Assembly: GCA_946481095.1 (NCBI GenBank) | Contig: CAMLML010000106.1 | Span: 1-11,949 of the forward strand | Length of the DNA: 11,949 nucleotides | Direction: 5' to 3' | Source: an uncultured Cellvibrio sp. | Lineage (GTDB): Bacteria; Pseudomonadota; Gammaproteobacteria; Pseudomonadales; Cellvibrionaceae | Shown: piece after piece, positions 1 through 9,300 of the stretch | How the letters are laid out: every line of letters starts with the position of its first letter | How positions within the stretch are numbered: the stretch's first letter is position 1 | Made by a program: the position numbers and the translations under genes | Notes under the pieces: generated by a model | The model's database searches: none | What the model was told of the DNA's origin: nothing | What the model saw: only the letters and a program-made list of their open reading frames with translations

Positions 1-191
1 ATAGCATTTTATTAATAGTTAATGAAAATAACGACAAAATTGGCGCCTTAATTTTGGTAATAAAAAAATAGTTGCAAAATTAAAAATTTGATTTTAGTAT
101 CAAAAAACGGTGAATTTATTTGTTGTTAAGGATTTGATTGATTGAGGTGTCCAGATAGAAGTTTTTGGTGACATCTTGATGCTCAACAAGC

Positions 192-245
192 AAGGAGGTG
201 TGGGTGAATTCCGGTTTTCAGGATATCGGAACACAAAGGAAATGA
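192..245 (+). other. Strong Shine-Dalgarno-like string followed only by tiny ORFs
   Basis: AAGGAGGTG at 192-200 is an almost ideal complement of the 16S rRNA 3' end. A GTG at 204-206, five bases after the GGAGG core, opens a 13-codon frame ending at TGA 243-245. The same string also lies inside another small frame, ATG 179 to TAA 248-250 (23 codons), which has a weak GGTGA eight to twelve bases before its start. Neither peptide resembles anything I recognise. It could be a leader peptide, the remnant of a decayed gene, or chance. Low confidence that it is translated. Confidence 0.2.
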
Positions 246-265
246 AATAATCTTGTCATTTCTAT

Positions 266-278
266 CGTATTTAATACG
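266..278. promoter_or_regulatory. 13-bp perfect dyad, possible operator
   Basis: CGTATT at 266-271 and AATACG at 273-278 form a perfect 6-bp inverted repeat around one central T. It lies about 107 bases before the PKS start codon and about 30 bases before the best promoter candidate. Symmetric sites of this size are typical of dimeric helix-turn-helix regulators. Only one copy is seen, and short AT-rich dyads also arise by chance, so the regulatory role is inference. Confidence 0.25.
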
Positions 279-305
279 TCCTGCATCTTCTTCAAAATCA
301 AGTCA

Positions 306-334
306 TTTACACATTTTTTATTTGGTTTTAATTC
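306..334 (+). promoter_or_regulatory. Weak sigma70-like promoter candidate
   Basis: TTTACA at 306-311 matches five of six bases of the -35 consensus. It is followed after 17 bases by TAATTC at 329-334, a poor -10; TTAATT, one base earlier, is an alternative. The position would give a 5' leader of roughly 40-45 bases before ATG 385. In such AT-rich DNA, matches of this quality are frequent, so this is only the best visible candidate. Confidence 0.22.
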
Positions 335-370
335 GTTTTTAAATAAACGGGATTTTTACATCTTTGCTTC

Positions 371-376
371 AAAGGA
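371..376 (+). promoter_or_regulatory. Ribosome binding site of the PKS gene
   Basis: AAAGGA lies eight bases before ATG 385, a normal spacing. An out-of-frame ATG at 380 is too close to it and leads to no long frame. The in-frame stop TAA at 340-342 bounds the gene on the 5' side. This supports ATG 385 as the start and leaves no room for a longer N-terminus. Confidence 0.65.
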
Positions 377-384
377 TTAATGTT

Positions 385-3300
385 ATGTCGCAAATTTCTG
401 ATCAGAAACGTCTTGAGCTGGCTTATAAAAAAATATTAAAACTGGAAGAAAAGCTGAAAGACCACACGGAATCCAAAGCACAATCATTGGATTCCAGTCA
501 AATCCCTGTTGCCGTCATAGGTGCAGCCTGCCGATACCCTGGCGGTATCAACAACCTTGCCGATTTATGGAATCAGTTTGCCAATGGCAATAGTTCGATT
601 GGCGCTATTCCTGCCAAGCGTTGGGATCTTGCAGAAATTTTCAGTGAGAATCGCGATGAACCCAATAAAACCTATTGCCAATATGGAAGTTTTTTTGAAT
701 CTATCGATGAATTTGATCCACATTTTTTTAATATTTCCAGCAAAGAAGCTGAGCGTATGGATCCACAACAGCGACTTTTTTTGCAAGGTTGCTGGGAAGC
801 GTTTGAGGATGCAGGCTACAACGATAGTCGTTTAAGTGGTGTCAAATGCGGTGTTTATGCAGGTTCGCTCAATTGCGACTACACCAACGTTCTTAATGCA
901 ACGCCACACGAAATGGATTTATTTGAGTTGATGGGAACGCAAGCTTCAATTTTATCCGCAAGAATTTCCTATCTGTTAAATTTGAAAGGTCCCAGTATCA
1001 CGATTGATACTGCCTGTTCATCTTCGCTAATTGCAGTAGAACTTGCCGTTAAAGCGATACAAGCAGGTGATATTGAATTGGCATTGGCGGGTGGAGTACA
1101 TCTCTACATCACACCCAATTTGTACATCATGATGAGCAAGGCGCAAATGCTCAGCGAAGATGGCAATAGCAAAGCATTTGATAACAGTGCCAATGGCTTT
1201 GTTCCCGGTGAAGGCATGTCGGTAATTTTGCTGAAACGATTGGATAAAGCCATTGCCGATGGTGACCAAATTTACGGCGTGATTTTGGGAGGTGTTTCCA
1301 ATCAGGATGGTAAAACCAATGGTATTACTGCACCCAGTTCGCTTGCACAAACGCAATTGCAATTGGAAGCTTATCAAAAATTAAATGTTTCACCGGCCAG
1401 TATTGGCTACATGGAAGCGCATGGCACAGGCACCAAACTGGGTGACCCAATAGAATTCGAAGCGCTCAGCAAATCATTTCGCCATTACACAGATCAATCG
1501 CATTTTTGTGCTCTTGGTTCATCCAAAACCAATTTTGGTCACACACTTTCAGCAGCAGGTGTAACCGGTGTACTGAAAGCTATGTTGGCAATGAAGCATA
1601 AAAAAATTCCTGCCAATTTAAATTTCCAAACAGTTAATGAACATCTGGATTATGAAAATAGTCCGTTTTACATCAACAACCAGTTGGTTGATTGGCCGCA
1701 ACCTTCAGCATCTCCGCGTCGTAGTGCAGTCAGTTCTTATGGTTTCAGTGGAACCAATGCGCATTTGGTGATGGAAGAGGCCCCGTTAATTACCATTAAT
1801 CAGGATGTGATAGAACCATCAGGTTATTTGATATTGTTATCGGCCAAAACAGAATCGGCACTGGTTCAAAAAATTGCTGATTTGTGTGGTTGGGTCGAAA
1901 AAAATCCGGAGGCGAAAGTCAAGGATATATCACTGACATTGATGCGCGGACGTTGTCACTTCAAATATCGAACAGGATTTGTGGTCAACAGCTATCAGGA
2001 TCTGATTAACCAGCTCAAGTCCTGGGTTCCATCCAAAACAAAACCCGATATAAAAGGTGTTGTTAGTGAATTGTTAGCAAAAATAGTTTCAGCCAATAAC
2101 GTGGAGCCAGCTGAATATCGGGGAAATTTACAGAATTTATTGAATTTTTATGTTGCAGGTCAGGATGCAGAATGGCAAACGATACTGGCATCCGGTGCAA
2201 GAAGCATCAGTTTACCGACTTATCCTTTTGAAAAAGAAAAATACTGGATAAAAGCAAAAGCCGATTCTGTAAACACAGGATCACACAATAGTGAATCAGC
2301 TTTCTCTTTGGTGGATGTGAATGAGTCCACGTTGGAAGTGCAATGCTACAAAAAAACGTTTACCGGTGATGAGTTTTATTTAAAAGATCACATGATCAAC
2401 TTGCGAAAAATATTACCAGGCGTCGCTTATCTGGAAATGGCAAGATCTTCCGGTAATCTTTGTAACATACCGCATAAAGTGACCAGAATTGAAAATGTTG
2501 TCTGGCGCAATCCAATTGAAGTATCTGATGGCCCGCAAACGGTAAAAATCAGTTTACATCCCGTTGATGATCAGGTTGATTTCCAGATTTTTTCAACATT
2601 GAATAACAGCGTAAAAGGCACTATTCACTGCACTGGCCGATTGAGTTATCACGCGTTGGATTTGGGCGAATCAGAAAAAATCGATATCGATTTATTAAGG
2701 AAAGAATTGCCGGAGTTTATGAGTCAGAAACAATGTTATGACTCTTTTCAGGAAAAAGGCATGCTCTATGGTTCCAGTTTCAAACGTATACTGAATTTAA
2801 ATTTTAAAAATAACCGTGCATTGGCCAGTATCGAAGGTCGTGACAATCAAAAGGATATTGATGCATTACATCCTGGAATTGTGGATGCTTCCATGCAAGC
2901 AGTGTTGATTCTGGTTAACCAGCGATTGGGTAATCTGCATAAACATTATTTGCCACACTCGATGGACTCTTTGGAAATTTACCATCCACTGACACCGCGT
3001 TGTTATTCAGTAGTGACTCATCGTGAAAATTTGTCCGGGCAGGATAATGCAGAATATTTTGATGTTACTCTCACCAATGAAGAAGGGCTGATATTGTTAA
3101 AAGTATCTGGCCTCAAGTTGGTACAGATCAAACGTACCATGGATTCCATGGCCAATGTCGCTGATTATCTGTATTACCGTAATATCTTCACGCCGGCACC
3201 TTTAAATACTCTTGATCCGGTAGTCTATAACCAAAATCTTGCCGGTAAAAACAAACCATCTCTGTTGTTGATAGGAAATGCTGAATCATTTTCGAGATCA

Positions 3301-6300
3301 ATTGATTTGCCATTACTGCAACAGTACTTTTCCATTACATCCATAAAAATAACCAGTGATAATTTTCAGGTAAATGAAGATTCGATTGCCTTGTCATTGA
3401 ATGAATTGGATCATGTAAAACTGTTATTGAAAGAGTTGACTGTAAAAAATATAAAGCCGGAATATGTTGCCTGGCTGGATTGCAGGGATAAGCTGATTGA
3501 CGGTGAGAACGAAAATCAAGTATCAACGCAGTTAATACAATTTCAGATCTGCATGATCAGGGAACTGTTGCAATCAAGGCTTGTAAGCAATATTCGTTTT
3601 ATTTCAACAGAAACGAAATCACAAGCTTCTATTCAGAGTGGCGCATCAACAACTGCTTTTTATAAAACGCTTGCTCTGGAAAATCCGGGATATCTTGGCA
3701 AACATATAGTGTTTGCAGAAGTTGAGAACAAAGGATTTTTTAGTCAGCAACTGGTTAACGAGTTACTTAATGCAAAATTTAATCCTCATCTTGTTATGTA
3801 TAAGGACAAGATGCGATATAAGAATCACATAGAGCAAATAACGGAATCCAGTATTCCACAGTCGGACGTTGCAATACCTGTCTTTAAACAAGATGGTGTT
3901 TACTTATTAACGGGTGGATTGAAAGGGATAGGTTTTGTACTCGCAAAAGAAATCATCTCTCAACATGATTTGCATCTGGTGCTAACTGGAAGGTCGCCGC
4001 TGACAGCTGAACAACAACAGGCATTAAATACACTTAATAATCCGTTACAGAAAGGGTCTGTCCAATATCTTCAAGCCAATGTTAATAGTCTTCAGGATTT
4101 GCATAATCTAAAAGCGGCTATTATCAGCCGGTATGGAAAATTAAACGGAATTTTGCATTGTGCTGGCGTTAAAAAAGACGCGTTTATTTTTAATAAACAA
4201 AATCAGGACGTCATCGACGTAATATTGCCGAAAATCAATGGAACACTGAATCTCGATACCGTATTTCATGATCAGCCATTGGATTTCTTTATCCTCTTCT
4301 CTTCAATTGCTGCTGTTTTTGGTAACCCCGGTCAGGCAGATTATGCTTATGCAAACGGGTTTCTGGACGACTTTGCAGTTTATCGTAATTCGCTTGTGGC
4401 ATCAGGAAATGCCAGAGGCAAAACACTCTCGATTAACTGGCCCCTCTGGTCTGAAGGCGGCATGCAGCTGGACGAAGTGACCAGCAAGAGTATGCATGAT
4501 TTGTTTGGCATGTTGCCTATCGATGCTCGTCAAGGATTACGTTGTATAGAAGTCTGTCTACATTTGGATGAATCATCTGTAATGCACATGTATGGCGATC
4601 AACAAAAAACAGCCAAAGCATTAAAAAACTGGATTCATGAAGACAAACAACAAAAAATTGCACTATTAAATGACCTGACAGATGAGCAACGTGAAAGAGT
4701 AAAAAAAGAAACCGAACATTATTTCAAGCTGTTAATTTCAGATGAAATGAAAACCCCCTATGAAAAACTGGAATCCGATGCGCCTTTTGAGCATTTCGGT
4801 ATGGATTCCGTTGTGTATATGTCGTTGAACAAGAAGTTGGAAGAAGGATTTGGCAAAGTATCCAAAACATTATTTTATGAATACCAGAACATTGAGGCTC
4901 TGGCAGAGTATTTTGTCAAAAATTATTTTTTGCAATTGATTGAAGTAACGGGCATTAATTTAAAAGTAGAAAATGCTAATAGCTATGTTGCTCCCGTCAT
5001 AAGTCCGATAGAAGAAAAGTCGGTTGATAATATTAATTTTGTATCCGACAGGTTCAGAAAGTCTTATCCGTCAATAGATGTGAGAAAAAATACGGATATT
5101 GCCATAGTAGGTATCAGTGGCCGTTATCCACAGTCGGATAATCTGGAAGAGTTTTGGAAAAATCTGGTCGATAAAAAAGATTGTATTGAAGAAATCCCGC
5201 TTGAGCGTTGGGATCACAGCGCTTATTTCAGTGAGGAGCGCGGTGTAGCAGGAAAAACTTACAGTCGCTGGGGTGGTTTTGTAAAAGGTCACGATGAATT
5301 TGATGCGTTATTTTTTAATGTGTCACCCAAAGAAGCCAGTTTGATTGATCCCCAGGAGCGATTGTTTTTACAAACATCCTGGCAGGCTATTGCGGATGCA
5401 GGTTATACCGGAAAAAGTTTATCCAATTGTAAAGTCGGTGTTTATGCGGGTGTCATGTGGAGCCAATACCAATTACTGGGTGTTGATCCGGCGTATGAAA
5501 CACAAGGCAGTGTTCCCGAATCACTGATTTCGTCAGTTGCCAATCGTGTGTCTTACTATTTTGATTTCCATGGGCCGAGTGTAGGTCTGGATACCATGTG
5601 TTCTTCTTCATTGACTGCCATACATATGGCATGTGAAGCAATTAAATCCGGTGAAATTGATTACGCTTTGGCAGGTGGTGTGAATTTAATTGTACACCCC
5701 AATAAATATTTGCGTTTGGCGCAGGGAAATTTTGCATCTTCAGATGGTCGCTGCAGAAGTTTTGGTGCGGGTGGCACTGGCTATGTTCCCGGTGAAGGTG
5801 TGGGTGTTGTGTTGTTGAAATCGTTGGAGCAAGCAATTGCCGATAAAGATCATATTTATGGTGTGATTAAAGCGTCGCATATTAATCACGGTGGAAAAAC
5901 CAATGGCTATACAGTCCCCAATCCGGTACAGCAAGCGGAATTAATTAAAAAATCATTGGAAAAAGCCAAAATAAATCCGGAAGCTATTTCCTATGTTGAA
6001 GCCCATGGTACAGGCACAGAATTGGGTGATCCTATTGAGATTACCGGGCTTTCACAGGCTTATTCAGCACAGTCCCCCAAACGACAATATTGTGCATTGG
6101 GATCGGTGAAATCCAATATCGGCCATCTTGAATCCGCAGCAGGCGTTTCAGGCCTCACCAAAATTTTGTTGCAATTGAAACACGATTTGTTGGTGCCAAG
6201 CCTGCATTGTGATCAGGTAAATCCCAATATTGATTTGGAGTCCTCACCTTTTTATTTGCAAAAAGAATTAGCCAGCTGGACAGGCAGCTTGCGAAATACA

Positions 6301-9300
6301 GGATTGCCAAGAACAAAACGTTGTGCAGCAATCAGTTCATTTGGTGCGGGTGGTTCCAATAGTCATTTGATTATTGAAGAATCGCCGCTTCGTAATAAAC
6401 AAATTGATCACACCAAAAAAACACGAATTTTTATTTTTTCAGCAAAAGATGAATCCAGACTGCGCGGCTATATCAATCATTTTATTCGCTTCCTGGAAAC
6501 AGAAAAGGAAAAGGTGTCACTGGATGATGTTGCCTATACCTTGCAGGCAGGGCGCGATATGGAAGTTGAACGCCTCGCTGTGATTGCAGATAACCATGAC
6601 ATTTTGATCCAGCAATTAAAAACTTATCAATCATCTTTGACAGCAGCAGGAATTTTTAATGCAAATGCTTCAGGTGCCAATAAAGACAATTCATTTTTAC
6701 CTTCTGGCGAAACGGGTCGTGAATATATCAATAGCTTGATTAAACACCGGGAATTTTCAAAAGTAGCAGCCTTATGGGTTCAGGGTGCCGTGATTGACTG
6801 GAGTCTTTTACAATCGGGTACGCAGGCTTACAGAATTCCAATGCCGGTGGCACCTTTCCAGACATCGTCCTTCTGGATTAATCGTCGATCTGATGCAGTG
6901 ATTGCCAATGCTATCGCACATGCAAGTTTGCATTCTTTGATTGATCAAAATATTTCAACTTTTGATCAACAAGCTTATACAAAAACGTTTAAAACCAGTG
7001 ATGCTTATTTGAAGCATCATCGTGTTCTGGATAAAGCACTGTTACCCGGCGCGGCTTATTTTGAAATTGCCAGGGTTGCTGCTCATTTGGCAGGAGCCAA
7101 TCACGTTTCAGGATTTGAAAATGTGCAATGGCAAAACCCACTCTATGTAAAAGAACCAATAGAAACAGCAATTTTACTGGAACCTTCTACAGACAAGGTA
7201 GTGTGTGAGATTGTTGCCAATAACAATTGGCAACAGGTTTATGCATCCGGTGAATTGATTCTGGAAAAAAATAATTCCATTCAGCTGCAAAACAAAAAAG
7301 CAGCTATAACGAATTTACGAAGCTCATCAGCGACTAAAACAGACGCATCCCATTTTTATGAAAAATTAAGCATCAGGGGGTTCCAGTATTCCGGAGTGTT
7401 CAAATCACTGGAATCTATCGTAATAAAAGGAAAAGAACTCGCAGCCAGTATCAACAACACCAGCAGGTCGGGTGATATCCACTTATCCAATATTGTGGTG
7501 ATTGATGCCGCTTTCCAAAGTTTATTTGCACTGATAGAACAATTGGATCCCCAAAGTCAAACGCAATACGTTCCTTCATTTTGCAATCGTTTAATTTATA
7601 CGGAACAGGATTTATCCATCGCCAGTGATCTATACGGGCAATTAAAGTATCAGGATGAAGAAACAGGTAATCTGGTATTTGACATTCATGTTTGTGATGA
7701 AAATGGAAATTGTCTGGTTGCTGTCCATGATTTCGTTGTGGCTGCAATAGCTAATAAAGCACTGCCCATAAAAACAAGCGCAAAACCGGAAGTTGCTTAT
7801 TGGGTTGAAAATTGGAAAACATTACCGGTTACTTCAGCGGTCGTGGATTACAACAAAATTTATATTGATTTTGGTAAAAAACAACCTGTTGGATTCAAGG
7901 GTTTGCATCTAGCTCCTGATACACAATTTATCCAGGTTGATGCCCAGTCCATAAAAGCAGATCTTTCACAAGTGAATTCCTGGAAACGGATTTTAAATCA
8001 GTTAACCCGGAATAATGAAAAACCTGAATTGCAAATAGTGATTGCAACTGCGGCTGATGATCATGACCATTTATTGTCAGAAATATTCAAAACAGTGAAA
8101 TCATTGTCAATCAGCTTGATGGATAATTCTTCTATTAGCTTCGTGCATTTAACTCTTCTGGTAGAAGACTATCCCTTTAATCCGGTGAAAGCTTTGACGG
8201 GTATGTTGAAGTCGCTTCAACAGGAAAATTCCCGAATTGTTTGCAGTAGTCTTGAATATGCGAAAGATATCAGTGATGAAAATCTGCTGAACATTATCAA
8301 TATGGATTCTTCAAGGAGGAAAACCCACGGTGTTTCCGTGATGAGTCGATATAGAAACGAGCAGTTTTTTGTACAGCAATATATCCCGGTAACTGCTTCA
8401 GAAAATCCAGTTCGCCATTTAAAAACTGGCGGCAGTTATTTAATTACCGGTGGTGCACAGGGCATTGGCAAAATTGTTGCTGAATATTTGGCGAAAGAAT
8501 ACCAGGCCAATCTGATTCTTGTTGGTCGTTCAGGTCATAACGAATCTGTATCCCGGTTGTTGCAAGAGCTGAAAAACCTGGGCAGTGAAGCTGTTTATTT
8601 TTCGGCAGATGTCACCAACAGGGACGAAATGCAATCTGTTATTGAAAAATCCCTCGCAAGATTGGGTTGTCTTAATGGCGTAATCCACAGTGCAGGTTGT
8701 ACACGGGATTCCTGGATTTTTAATAAAACACAAGCTGATTTTGATGCAGTCATTTCGCCAAAAATTTACGGCACACGAATTATTGATGAAGTTACTGCTG
8801 ATTTGGATCTGGATATTTTCGTCGTCTTTTCTTCGCTGGCATCGATTATTGGTAATGCCGGTCAAACAGATTATGCATTGGCTAATAATTACCTTGACCT
8901 GTTTGCGCATGATAGAAGCCAGCAGGTTTCAAAAGGCGAACGCAGTGGCAAAACACTTGCCATCAATTGGCCCTACTGGGCGCAAGGTGGTATGCAATTG
9001 TCTGCAGATAATCTGCAAAAACTTCGTGAAGAAACCGGGTTGATGCCATTGCCTAATGAAACCGGTTTGGCAGCTCTGGAATTTTGCCTTGCTCAACATG
9101 ATACAGCGCAAATTGCGGTTAGCTACGGCGACAGCGAAATATTGAACAATCTATTCCAGGATAATCACCTTAATCAGGCAGTTTCAACTGCAATTCACGA
9201 TGTGGATAATTCCATTGCTTCTGAAATAAATACCGATGATGCCAGGAGCTGGGTAGTTAACCAAATTAAATCGCTGATCAGTGCTGAAACCAAATGGGAT

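Larger units (their letters stand above)
1..384. other. AT-rich non-coding region upstream of the PKS gene
   Basis: No convincing gene is visible here on either strand. One forward frame is open from base 3 to a TAG at 69-71 and could be the last 22 codons of an upstream gene entering the window, but it is too short to judge. The other two forward frames stop within the first 15 bases. A weak stem lies at 35-56, with arms CAAAATT and AATTTTG; it has no G/C-rich arm and no T-run, so it is not a good terminator. The stretch is visibly richer in A and T than the PKS gene, as expected for a promoter region. The spacing also shows that the PKS gene does not overlap an upstream gene, unlike the tightly packed genes common in PKS operons. 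Confidence 0.7.

Noticed and set aside
35..56. Stem-loop as a terminator of an upstream gene
   Set aside because: The arms CAAAATT/AATTTTG are almost all A-T pairs, and no T-run follows on either strand, so it would be a very weak hairpin. It may be chance in AT-rich DNA.
1..384. Divergent minus-strand gene starting in the upstream region
   Set aside because: Minus-strand starts were checked. The frame from 174 stops after 24 codons, and the one from base 7 leaves the window with no ribosome site before it.
521..835. 104-codon + strand frame near the start of KS1
   Set aside because: It overlaps the KS1 coding frame, which carries the expected conserved motifs. The alternative frame has no ribosome site or family resemblance. 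The + frames at 8690-9043 and 9647-9940 fail for the same reason.
1786..2310. Possible degenerate acyltransferase between KS1 and DH1
   Set aside because: The stretch is about 155 residues, half an AT, with no GHSxG or other AT motif. It matches the standard trans-AT flanking linker ending in PTYPF.
4687..4929. Beta-branching (HMG cassette) carrier domain
   Set aside because: ACP1 and ACP2 are both single and lack the Trp downstream of the active-site Ser. They read GMDSV and GIDSV followed by ordinary helix II residues.
8530..8910. 126-codon frame on the minus strand
   Set aside because: It lies wholly inside KR2, whose catalytic residues are encoded on the + strand. It has no recognisable protein features and is a shadow frame. 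The same reasoning removes the minus-strand frames at 10551-10931 (inside KS3), 1027-1377 (inside KS1) and 7451-7747 (inside DH2).
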